From Albibacterium sp963696875 (lineage in GTDB: Bacteria; Bacteroidota; Bacteroidia; Sphingobacteriales; Sphingobacteriaceae), in assembly GCA_963696875.1 (NCBI GenBank), contig CAVOLQ010000002.1:310001-374000 (forward strand): a stretch of 64,000 nucleotides of DNA, in the 5' to 3' direction. The notes below the pieces were generated by a model. The model saw only the letters and a program-made list of their open reading frames with translations. It was not told the DNA's origin and ran no database searches. The translations under genes and the position numbers were made by a program. Shown in pieces: positions 26,049 to 34,542 of the stretch (the first letter of the stretch is position 1; every line of letters starts with the position of its first letter).

Positions 26049-27674
26049 TTATTTTTTAAACTTTACAGGATGATAAAGTAGTCTTTCATTTATCTCTTCT
26101 TTACAAATAAATGGTCTAAATCTGACAGTTCCTGTGTCTAAATCCTCTTCATTTGAAGGTGGGATATAAAATTTATTTTCACATTCTGGTAATACATATT
26201 TCCCTATACCCCCCAAATCGTTTACAGAGAAGCCCGCGTTTTTTAATAAAGTGGGTATCAAAACTTCATGATGCCCGCACCATCCTTTTGATAATTCTTC
26301 ATGAAGAAAACTAAGTGCTCGATTAGATATCCGGAATATTGGGTTAAAGGACCGTATTTTTAAATCTTGGGGGATTCGTTTAAAAGGATGGCCAATTGTA
26401 TTCCACCAATACCAAGAAGGTTGATCTTTATTATCGTTGATGATACAGCTTAAAAAGTCTGATTTAATACTTGCCTGCGAAAAAAAATCAAAAAAAACTT
26501 CCCAGTCCCCATTGTAACGGACATCATCTTCTATATACCAATAATATTTATATCGTGGGTTCTCCAAATAAAATTTAAGTAATGGAAAATGATTGCTCCC
26601 TGGAACCAAAGTTGAAGTTATCGCTTTATATCCTAAACGATTTAATATTGAGTTGTCAAAAACAAAAGGAGCTAATTTCTTAAGTGACCTAGGTATTTTC
26701 TTTTTTGTTTGGTGATAAATTAGATATACGTCTCTATTTCGAGTTGAAGTTCTTTTAAGTTTATCATAATTTTCTATTACACCTTGATGCCATTTATCTG
26801 TTAAAAATAAAATAGTGGTTTCTTTATTTATTTCTATATTCTGAGATTTCTTTACAACATTGTTTTCACGTTGAAGATAAATGTCTGACTTTAAAATGTT
26901 ATGATCGATAAACATTATCAAGTCCAATGACAACTGAGGATCAAACTTACCCGCAAATAGCGAAGCATCTTTCTTGATCAAGCTTATATCTTGTCCATTT
27001 AAAATCCTTGGGCCGAAGTTTTGTTTATTCCTGTCAATAAGAATTAAATTTTTATTTACAATACTTTTTGTGAAATTAAGTTCTTCACAGTTCAATAGCA
27101 AAGTTTGAAAAAAGCTTCCAGCTGCCGATTCATTATTCTTAAAAAAAGTTGAATAACTTGGATAAGTTTTTAAAAAATCAAGAATAATTTTGATAGTTCC
27201 GACCGAAAAGGACATACCAAAAGAACCACCATAAAGTCTTATTTTGCTTTTATTTTTCTTTTTAAAAGTAAACCCGCTTATATCTAGGAAAATAATTTTA
27301 GCTGGTTGAATGGGAAAATATTGAATGAAAATTTTATTTCGGTTAGCTGCAAAATAAGAATTTATGAAGTTTTTGGATTTAATAGGATAGTCTTGGCTAT
27401 TCAATAAAACAACTCGACTTGTATCACTAAAATTTTTATAAATGTATCTAAGTCCACTTAAAATCCCTTGTACAAGTTTAAAACCACCCCCTAAAGTAAA
27501 GCTCCTATCTTTTACGAAATAAATATTTTTTCTTTTTTCTGCTTTAAATAATTTCAATAGTTGCGTGCTATCAATATGAATTACAAAAATGGCATTAGAA
27601 TCATCCAATGCTTCAACTAATTTAAAAAGCTGTTCCGGACAGATCTGTGCGATTATTAAATATATGATTTCCAT
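26049..27674 (-). CDS. Two-domain glycosyltransferase: GT14-like N-half, second GT-A-like C-half
   Basis: A 541-residue protein. Residues about 1-265 follow the GT14 (core-2/I-branching type) pattern seen in the tandem genes at 31930-34520: an IIYLIIAQICPEQLFKLV opening, LLNSQDYPIKS in place of SGQDYP, and a C-terminal SLFAGKFDP. Residues about 275-541 form a different domain with WYIEDDVRYNGDW (a DxD-like acidic cluster near residue 370) and GHHEVLIPTLL near 480, resembling a second nucleotide-sugar transferase. Such a fusion would add two sugars in sequence or couple a transferase to a partner. It is a monocistronic-looking gene. Family assignment of the C-half is tentative. Confidence 0.68.
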   Translation of the reverse strand: MEIIYLIIAQICPEQLFKLVEALDDSNAIFVIHIDSTQLLKLFKAEKRKNIYFVKDRSFTLGGGFKLVQGILSGLRYIYKNFSDTSRVVLLNSQDYPIKSKNFINSYFAANRNKIFIQYFPIQPAKIIFLDISGFTFKKKNKSKIRLYGGSFGMSFSVGTIKIILDFLKTYPSYSTFFKNNESAAGSFFQTLLLNCEELNFTKSIVNKNLILIDRNKQNFGPRILNGQDISLIKKDASLFAGKFDPQLSLDLIMFIDHNILKSDIYLQRENNVVKKSQNIEINKETTILFLTDKWHQGVIENYDKLKRTSTRNRDVYLIYHQTKKKIPRSLKKLAPFVFDNSILNRLGYKAITSTLVPGSNHFPLLKFYLENPRYKYYWYIEDDVRYNGDWEVFFDFFSQASIKSDFLSCIINDNKDQPSWYWWNTIGHPFKRIPQDLKIRSFNPIFRISNRALSFLHEELSKGWCGHHEVLIPTLLKNAGFSVNDLGGIGKYVLPECENKFYIPPSNEEDLDTGTVRFRPFICKEEINERLLYHPVKFKK

Positions 27675-27789
27675 TCTTCAATTATGATATTTCCCACTAT
27701 TAGACAGCTTAGCAATGTATATTTTGCAATATTTAACGAATTGTCTTAAAAATTGTTCTAAAATAAAAAATCACAGTTACGAACTAGTC

Positions 27790-27870
27790 ATGAAAACCTT
27801 GGGCATTTTATTACGGCCGGAGAACTGTGGTGGGGTCAAGAATGAGGAAAACCACCCATTGCACTTCTGA
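27790..27870 (+). CDS. Possible 26-residue ORF in a GC-richer intergenic island
   Basis: The ORF encodes MKTLGILLRPENCGGVKNEE and six more residues, in a stretch noticeably more GC-rich than the flanks. It contains an inverted repeat (ggtggg about 27830 / ccaccc about 27853). It might be a small gene, a mobile-element remnant or a structured RNA; sequence alone does not decide. Confidence 0.25.
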   Translation: MKTLGILLRPENCGGVKNEENHPLHF

Positions 27871-27893
27871 CTTTATAGTCTCATAGATTGCTT

Positions 27894-28970
27894 TTAATTA
27901 TTTATTATAATTTCAGTAAACTTATATTGAATTCGCAATTTGTAATATAATTTCTCAATTACATTGAATACATCTTTTTGCAATGACATAGTTTCTGAAG
28001 TTATATCTTCTCGTGAAGTAAATATCAAATAAAAATACCAACAACTTAACACAAAACCCTCCCAGTGATATGTAGGAACTACTTCATTATATTCTTCGAT
28101 TAATATTTCTTGTAAACTTTCAAAAGTGATAGATTTTATATTATTAGCATAAATAATTGCAACTTCAAAGCCATGTGGAAAAAAACCAAAAGAATCCCAA
28201 TCTATAATATAATTATTTGCGAATACATTTCTTTCGTGAATATCTCCATGGCTCAATATTAAAGGTTGTAAATTTATGACTTCCTCAATCATTTGGACTG
28301 TTAGTCGATTGTTAGATAATTTTTTAATATTTTTTTCAGCTTCTTTTATGGTCATTGTGTAATAACTATGTAATCTATAATCCTTTACACAATTTGGAGC
28401 TGCTTCAAGTAACTTATTAACATCTTTAAACAGCATGTACATATTTTTCGAAATATTATAAAAAACAGAATGCCATTCCTCCCTTGGCAAAGTAACCAGG
28501 TCTAAATATTCAAAATAAACAATGGTTATTAAATCTCCTTTAATTACCTTAAAAAGCTTGGGAGGATTCAAGTATTTCTTTAAATTAGTGTAAATATATT
28601 CATAAAACCATTCAATTCTTAAGAGATCATAGGAACCATTAAAATAAACTTTTTCGAAATAGTATATATTTTGGAAAAGAACTTTTCGATAAACTTCAAC
28701 ATTATCACCTCCAAAGCCATTTCCTACAAATTCAGCGCTCGTGATATCATCCTTCCACTCTACTGCATATTTTTTTAATATCCTATTATATAATTTATGA
28801 TCATCCAACTTTTTAATATTATTTGCAAGCTTTCTTAGTTTATACCGTCGAACTTCCTCGTGAACCTGAGTTAAGTAATTTGCATCAGGAATCTGTTCTA
28901 TTATGTATCCGAAATAATATAAATAACGTTTTATTATAAAGTGGATTTTATGTTTTATCGCAGTCAACAT
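27894..28970 (-). CDS. APH-fold phosphotransferase (glycan or lipid kinase?)
   Basis: A 358-residue protein with the aminoglycoside-phosphotransferase/choline-kinase catalytic signature: His241-Gly-Asp243 in LSHGDIHERN, with Asn248, and the magnesium-binding IDWD at 256-259. The N-lobe is long (about 160 residues) and rich in Lys and Tyr. It starts nine bases after the ABC exporter stop on the same strand, so the pair is co-transcribed. A role in phosphorylating a sugar or lipid intermediate of the exported polymer fits the neighbourhood better than antibiotic resistance. That is inference. Confidence 0.75.
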   Translation of the reverse strand: MLTAIKHKIHFIIKRYLYYFGYIIEQIPDANYLTQVHEEVRRYKLRKLANNIKKLDDHKLYNRILKKYAVEWKDDITSAEFVGNGFGGDNVEVYRKVLFQNIYYFEKVYFNGSYDLLRIEWFYEYIYTNLKKYLNPPKLFKVIKGDLITIVYFEYLDLVTLPREEWHSVFYNISKNMYMLFKDVNKLLEAAPNCVKDYRLHSYYTMTIKEAEKNIKKLSNNRLTVQMIEEVINLQPLILSHGDIHERNVFANNYIIDWDSFGFFPHGFEVAIIYANNIKSITFESLQEILIEEYNEVVPTYHWEGFVLSCWYFYLIFTSREDITSETMSLQKDVFNVIEKLYYKLRIQYKFTEIIINN

Positions 28971-28979
28971 TTCAATTAA

Positions 28980-30776
28980 TCAAACCTCTTGAAGTTCTAC
29001 CATCTTTTTAAATCGAATGTCTTTAATTACAAGATCGGCATAGCTACCTTCATTTTCGATTCTCCCATTATTCATACTAATAATTTGATCTACATTACGG
29101 ATAGTTGACAGTCGATGTGCAACAATTAAAATAGTGTAATGCCCTTGTAATGCATCAATATTTTGTTGAATAGCTAATTCCGTTTCAGAATCCAAAGAGG
29201 AAGTGGCTTCGTCCATAATGAGTATATCTATATCTTTATAGAGCTCTCTAGCTATGGAGATACGCTGTTTTTGACCGCCACTTAAATTAATTCCATTATT
29301 TCCTAATTCTGTTTCTGCGCCTTTTGGGAGACTTAGCAAGAACTTTGATAAAGAAGCTTGGTGAATAGCTTTTTCAAATCGAAGTATGTTTTCGGCTGTT
29401 GGTTTGGACCAAAAAGTCACATTATTATAAATAGTATCATTAAAAATAACTGGATCTTGAGTGATGTAGCCTATCCTCTTCCTATATGAATCTAAATCAA
29501 GATGACTAAATAATATGCCATCGATATACAATTCACCTTCATCTTGCGGAAGCAAGCTTGCAATCAAATTAACTAACGTAGTTTTGCCGCTACCGCTTTC
29601 TCCAACAAAAGCTATACTCTGATTTTTCGAAATATTTAAGTTAATATTTTTCAGTATTTTAGTATTACCATATGAAAAGCTAGCGTTATTAATTTTTATA
29701 GATTCTTTAAATTTGGAAAATGGAATACTTCCACTTTTCTCTTTAAATGATTCTATTTCGCTTTGATATTCTTGCATATTCGCCAAAGACCCTGAAACGC
29801 CCATAAATTCATTCCAACTCAGCTGCATATAAACTAAAGCTGTTAATGCACGGTAAAAAAACAATAGACTGATGAGAATAGTACTCATCGAACCGCTCAA
29901 TAATTGCGTCTGTATCAAAATTACTGAAGCAACAACTATAACTAATAAAGGCTCCCTTGCCGCGGCACCAATACTTGATAATATCCCAATCTTCTTTCTT
30001 GAACTCTCTATATTGTCTACCGTATTTTTAAGGATTTCGGTATATTTATTAATCATCCCAGTTGCTTTAAGATATTTAAAATTTCCTACCTGCTGAATTA
30101 TTTGACCTTGGTAGATGTTGCTTGAAAATGCAAACTTTTTCGATGCACTTTTTGTCTTTCCATAAATGGTTTTATATAATATATTGGTAATTATTCCTCC
30201 AATACTAATTAATATTGCAAATTCAGCATCAACAAGAAATGCAAAACTCATATAAACAACTACCATAAGCCCTTGTTGAAAAGATCCAAAATACGAGTTA
30301 TATGCACGAACTACTCTATCAACCTCTCCACTCATTATATTCTGAATTCTACCTGCGTCTGATGCAATAAAACCTTTAAAACTCATTTCACTTAAAGAAT
30401 CAACCAGCTTTAACCTGATTTCTTTTATAAATGATTGTTGTAAGACAACTCCGTATACCAAATTAAAGTAGTAAGCTATGCCTTTGAAAACAAAAAACAA
30501 AACCATGAAAAATAATACAAAACCAATAGTTAGCTTAATACCTAGGGCTTCAATACCGTGAATTAGAAACCTTAAATTGCCCATACCCTCAGCATCTATT
30601 ATCTGATTGTTATCAACCACTTGCAAGAGCGGCAAAAACATTGATAAGCCGAAAGCATCTAAGACACTTATTGAAATACTTAGAATAATAGCGATAAATA
30701 TTTTATATTCTAAATATCTATAGAAAAAAACAAAGCTACCAAATCGTTGTTTTATAATATTTTTTAAACTGTTCAT
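28980..30776 (-). CDS. ABC exporter, fused permease and ATPase (MsbA-like)
   Basis: A 598-residue half-transporter. Six membrane helices lie within about residues 20-310, followed by a nucleotide-binding domain with Walker A GESGSGKTT near residue 392, signature LSGGQKQR near 497 and Walker B ILIMDEATSS near 517. This layout is shared by lipid flippases (MsbA, PglK) and peptide exporters. In a polysaccharide region that lacks a recognisable Wzx flippase it is the best candidate for flipping a lipid-linked oligosaccharide, as PglK does. The APH-type kinase gene follows after nine bases. Confidence 0.9.
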   Translation of the reverse strand: MNSLKNIIKQRFGSFVFFYRYLEYKIFIAIILSISISVLDAFGLSMFLPLLQVVDNNQIIDAEGMGNLRFLIHGIEALGIKLTIGFVLFFMVLFFVFKGIAYYFNLVYGVVLQQSFIKEIRLKLVDSLSEMSFKGFIASDAGRIQNIMSGEVDRVVRAYNSYFGSFQQGLMVVVYMSFAFLVDAEFAILISIGGIITNILYKTIYGKTKSASKKFAFSSNIYQGQIIQQVGNFKYLKATGMINKYTEILKNTVDNIESSRKKIGILSSIGAAAREPLLVIVVASVILIQTQLLSGSMSTILISLLFFYRALTALVYMQLSWNEFMGVSGSLANMQEYQSEIESFKEKSGSIPFSKFKESIKINNASFSYGNTKILKNINLNISKNQSIAFVGESGSGKTTLVNLIASLLPQDEGELYIDGILFSHLDLDSYRKRIGYITQDPVIFNDTIYNNVTFWSKPTAENILRFEKAIHQASLSKFLLSLPKGAETELGNNGINLSGGQKQRISIARELYKDIDILIMDEATSSLDSETELAIQQNIDALQGHYTILIVAHRLSTIRNVDQIISMNNGRIENEGSYADLVIKDIRFKKMVELQEV

Positions 30777-31008
30777 ACGATCAATAATCTAATTGTTATT
30801 TTTGAAGTACCTTTTATAATTTTATAAAATCGAAAAAACTGTAACATTAAAAAAATTGTTTACAGTTGTGTTTTTGAATAAGGAAATATGTTCATGCATA
30901 TTCGATAAATACAAAGGTGAAGTATTATCGCATATTATTTATCCAAAAGTGTATAGCCAGTAAAAAAAAACGTACCAATGGATAAAACGAATGTAGCATA
31001 TCAGAAGG

Positions 31009-31899
31009 TTAATTGTAGCTGTTTCGATCTAATGCGAAAAAGACAGTTGCTTTTTGTAATACATTCCCAATTTTCTTTATATATCGATTAAATTCCCCGA
31101 TTGATTTTGAATTTTTCCATTCTGTTTTGTCTAAGTACAAATAAAACACTTCCCGAAAATGATTATTATATGAATAATAAATTGGTTTTCTACCATAAAA
31201 ATGAATTAAATAAGGATTTGAGTGTTTAAAGCAACAGAAATGATTCCATAAAGGGTCCAATTCATGCCATTTTTTGTATAAACTTACATTTAAACCATAT
31301 TGATCTCCAAGTAGTGCAAAATCTCTATACTTATTAATTGCTTCAATAGCTTTTTCAGTAATGGATTCTAGGCGCCATTTATCGGTATTGATAATTTGAA
31401 GCCCCGCATTAAAATAGTTTTCATTTGGGTCAAAGTTCAAATGTTTATAATTTTTAACCCCTTTTTCAATAGTTAGCGCTCCTGGATCTTTAACTGCAGC
31501 TATTATTTTATCGCCAAAATTGATACTCCATAAAGTACTTATATCTTCAAGCATAATCATATCGACATCTAAAAAAATAACTCTTTTGATCTGCTTCGGT
31601 ATGAAGTGTGGTATAAAAAGTCGAACGTAAGTATTTAAAGGATAACTATTTTTAACTAATGGCAAACTTATCCCTTTTGGTATGGTATCTTTCATTTTTA
31701 TCCATTTTAGACTTATCTTTTTAGAACTAACGGATAATGTTAATTTATCTTTATTTATTTTAGATACCTTATCTTCAACTACATAAAAATCTATATGTTC
31801 ATTCGTTTTATGATTAACTTCAATTGACTTTAATAAGGCGGCAAGTAAAATCATATAATGATCATCACAAACAACCACTACAGTTATATTATTATCCAT
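31009..31899 (-). CDS. Glycosyltransferase family 8
   Basis: A 296-residue retaining GT8 enzyme (LgtC/glycogenin-type). The DxD motif is Asp111-Val-Asp113 in FLDVDMIML; the YFNAGLQIINTDKWR segment and the late LIHFYGRKPI block are family marks. It may transfer galactose or glucose from a UDP donor. It is the last gene of the long minus-strand operon, 30 bases after the GT14 triplet. No terminator is evident after it, and 232 bases of AT-rich sequence separate it from the exporter gene. Confidence 0.87.
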   Translation of the reverse strand: MDNNITVVVVCDDHYMILLAALLKSIEVNHKTNEHIDFYVVEDKVSKINKDKLTLSVSSKKISLKWIKMKDTIPKGISLPLVKNSYPLNTYVRLFIPHFIPKQIKRVIFLDVDMIMLEDISTLWSINFGDKIIAAVKDPGALTIEKGVKNYKHLNFDPNENYFNAGLQIINTDKWRLESITEKAIEAINKYRDFALLGDQYGLNVSLYKKWHELDPLWNHFCCFKHSNPYLIHFYGRKPIYYSYNNHFREVFYLYLDKTEWKNSKSIGEFNRYIKKIGNVLQKATVFFALDRNSYN

Positions 31900-31929
31900 A
31901 TGTTTAAAATTAGTTTTGATCTATAACGC

Positions 31930-32805
31930 TTACGCTCTCAAAAGCTCTTCGTCTATTTTATCTAACACCTTTCTATCTCTATTCATGTCAAACTTTCTTG
32001 CAAAAAGCATTGAGCTTTCTTTTATGTTTTCAAAATCTTTCTCTCCCAATATTTCAGGATGCACTTCATCCTCACTTAACCACTTAATATATCGGTAATT
32101 CTCATTAACAACTTTATTCTTGTAGGGGGAGTTCATAACAATAGTCTGAAACACCATTTCATCACTTGCCCAAGTAAAATAGAAGAACCTTCTTAAACGT
32201 CTATCATTTTCAACCATTTTTGTGACGTATAGTGCAACTTCAGGACTTAATATCCAAAACATCGATTTTCCATAAGGGTGAAAACCATAGGGCATTTTTC
32301 TTTCACCCAAAATATAGTTTAAACCTTTTTCTACGATACGCTTCCATCTTAAAGGTTTTCTCGTAAACCACCTAACATTGTTTAAATGAACTTTCTTATA
32401 TCTCCACTGGTTATCTTGCCATTCAGTTAGCATATCATTATAGGCAATAAACTCTTTACCTCTATTTTCCGTAAAAAAACGAGCAAGTTCATCAACAGGT
32501 TTTAATGGATAATCTTGGCCGCTTAATATATTTATAAACCCATATTGCTTATTATTATTATTATTACAAATTTCATTTATACAATTAAAAATTGCTTTTA
32601 TAGTATTAAAGCCTGCCCACCTAACATCTATTCTTTTATGTATGAAATAAACATTCGGTAGCTGACCTAAATACAAATGAGGCAGGATATCGTTTTTTTT
32701 ATCTACATGAATGTAAAAATCAAAATCGGGATGAGTCATACTTAATATCATCCTTTCGGTTTGTTTAGGGTCCGTATAAGTAATTATCAAATGTGCTGTT
32801 CTCAT
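31930..32805 (-). CDS. GT14 (core-2/I-branching-type) glycosyltransferase, third of triplet
   Basis: A 291-residue GT14-type enzyme. Family marks visible are MRTAHLIITYTDPKQTERMI at the start, ILSGQDYPLKP near residue 100, HPYGKSMFWILSPE near 178 and FTWASDEMVFQT near 207. This family includes beta-1,6-GlcNAc-transferases and related bacterial enzymes; acceptor and donor cannot be read here. It is two bases from the next copy upstream. It differs from its neighbours mainly in the middle third, suggesting altered acceptor choice. Confidence 0.85.
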   Translation of the reverse strand: MRTAHLIITYTDPKQTERMILSMTHPDFDFYIHVDKKNDILPHLYLGQLPNVYFIHKRIDVRWAGFNTIKAIFNCINEICNNNNNKQYGFINILSGQDYPLKPVDELARFFTENRGKEFIAYNDMLTEWQDNQWRYKKVHLNNVRWFTRKPLRWKRIVEKGLNYILGERKMPYGFHPYGKSMFWILSPEVALYVTKMVENDRRLRRFFYFTWASDEMVFQTIVMNSPYKNKVVNENYRYIKWLSEDEVHPEILGEKDFENIKESSMLFARKFDMNRDRKVLDKIDEELLRA

Positions 32806-32807
32806 AA

Positions 32808-33662
32808 TTAAAAAATATTATCAATCATATTTAAAATAACCTCATCTTTTAAAACATCAAACTTCCTTGCAAAGAGCTTGGATGAATTTTTTAATTTTTC
32901 AAAATCATTAACATTAAGAATCTTAGGACTGGCTCTTTGTTCAGACCAATCGATATACCTATAATTATTATTAATCACCTTATGTTTATATTCTGAATTC
33001 ATTATGATTGTCTGGAATAAAAACTCATCACTAGCCCACGTATAATAAAAAAAACACTTTAATTTTTTATCGTTTTCAACCGTATTAGCTACGTAAAGAG
33101 CAGCTTCGGGACTCAACATCCAAAACATTGATTCACCATAGGGGTGATATTTATATGGAATATTTCTACTTTTAAAGAGATAATTTATTAGTCTTTCTAA
33201 ACTATGCTGACCAAATAAGGTTTTTCCATTGAAACTAAAATTAGTTAAATGAAATTTCTTATATCTGCTTTGTGCGCTTGTCCAATCATTAAGGATATCT
33301 CTATAAGCTATAAATTCTTTTCCTGCATTTTTTTTAAAAAAACTTGAGAGATGATTAGCTGATTTTAATGGATAGTCTTGACCACTTAGAACGTTAATGA
33401 AATTATAATTATTACCTGTATGGCAAATTTGGCGTATACTATTAAATAAAGCTTTAACGGTATTAAAGCCAGCCCATCTAACATCTATTCTATCATGTAT
33501 AAAATAAACATTTTGTACCTCCTCCAAAAATAAATAAGGTTTGATATCAATCTTTCTATCTACATGAATGTAAAAATCAAAATCGGGATGAGTCATTTTT
33601 GATATCATCCTTTCAGTTTGCTTCGGGTCAGTATGAGTAATGATTAAATGTGCTGTTTTCAT
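32808..33662 (-). CDS. GT14-type glycosyltransferase, second of triplet
   Basis: A 284-residue member of the tandem triplet with MKTAHLIITHTDPKQTERMI, VLSGQDYPLKS and HPYGESMFWMLSPE. Its first 30 codons are almost identical in DNA to those of the 31930-32805 gene, including silent sites, so either the copies are recent or this end is being homogenised. It is three bases after the first copy and co-transcribed with it. Confidence 0.85.
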   Translation of the reverse strand: MKTAHLIITHTDPKQTERMISKMTHPDFDFYIHVDRKIDIKPYLFLEEVQNVYFIHDRIDVRWAGFNTVKALFNSIRQICHTGNNYNFINVLSGQDYPLKSANHLSSFFKKNAGKEFIAYRDILNDWTSAQSRYKKFHLTNFSFNGKTLFGQHSLERLINYLFKSRNIPYKYHPYGESMFWMLSPEAALYVANTVENDKKLKCFFYYTWASDEFLFQTIIMNSEYKHKVINNNYRYIDWSEQRASPKILNVNDFEKLKNSSKLFARKFDVLKDEVILNMIDNIF

Positions 33663-33665
33663 ATA

Positions 33666-34520
33666 TTATAGAATTGTATCAACCATATCTAAAATAACCT
33701 CGTCTTCAGAAACATCAAACTTCCTTGCAAAAAGCATTGAGCTTTCTTTAAGTTCATCGAAATCGTCAATTGTCAACAATTTTGGATGTTCGTCATTGCC
33801 TTCCCAGTTTATATATCGATAATTTTCATTAATTATTCTGTCTTTATACACTGAATTCAAAAGAAGAGTTTGAAATATGAATTCATCACTACCCCATGTA
33901 TAATAGAAAAACCTTTCGATCTTGCTATTATTCAGCACTTTATTTGCTACAAACAAAGCAACCTCAGGGCTTAGCATCCAAAAGGCAGATCCACCATAAG
34001 GGTGAAAATTATATGGGGGCGTTCTTTTTCCCAAAATCAATCCAGCTACTTTTGACAATAGTTCACTACCCATCATAATTTTTCCATTAATTCTGAAGTT
34101 TATGAAATGAAACCGTTCATATCTCATTATCGCTTCCTTCCAATCTTGAACAATATCTCGAAACATCATAAATTCTTTCCCAGAATTGCTATTAAAAAAA
34201 TCGACTAGATATTCTACTGGTTTCACTGGATAATCTTGTCCACTTATATGATTTATAAAATTGTATTTTCTACCTGAGCTACAAATCTCAACTACACTTA
34301 CTAATATTGCTTTGCTAAGATTATAACATCCCCACCTGACATCGATTCTGTTTTTTATAAAATATACATTTTTTAAACCCGCGATTTTTGCAAACAACTT
34401 ATCATCAACCTTCTTATCTAGGTGTATGTAAAAGTCAAATGCCGGATGCTGAAGTTTCCTTATTAACCTTTCTAGTTGTTCAGGACCTTTATGAGCGATA
34501 ATTAAATGTGCAGTTTTCAT
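33666..34520 (-). CDS. GT14-type glycosyltransferase, first of triplet
   Basis: A 284-residue member with MKTAHLIIAHKGPEQLERLI, HISGQDYPVKP, HPYGGSAFWMLSPE and YYTWGSDEFIFQT. It is the most divergent of the three at its N-terminus, where it is closer to the GT14 half of the fused gene at 26049. It starts 22 bases after the GMC oxidoreductase stop, within the same operon. Confidence 0.85.
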   Translation of the reverse strand: MKTAHLIIAHKGPEQLERLIRKLQHPAFDFYIHLDKKVDDKLFAKIAGLKNVYFIKNRIDVRWGCYNLSKAILVSVVEICSSGRKYNFINHISGQDYPVKPVEYLVDFFNSNSGKEFMMFRDIVQDWKEAIMRYERFHFINFRINGKIMMGSELLSKVAGLILGKRTPPYNFHPYGGSAFWMLSPEVALFVANKVLNNSKIERFFYYTWGSDEFIFQTLLLNSVYKDRIINENYRYINWEGNDEHPKLLTIDDFDELKESSMLFARKFDVSEDEVILDMVDTIL

Positions 34521-34542
34521 ATAAGTATTTTAATAAAGTCAG

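Noticed and set aside
27894..28970. Aminoglycoside resistance gene
   Set aside because: The HGD and IDWD motifs are shared by the whole APH/choline-kinase fold; context is glycan export and no resistance-specific features are seen.
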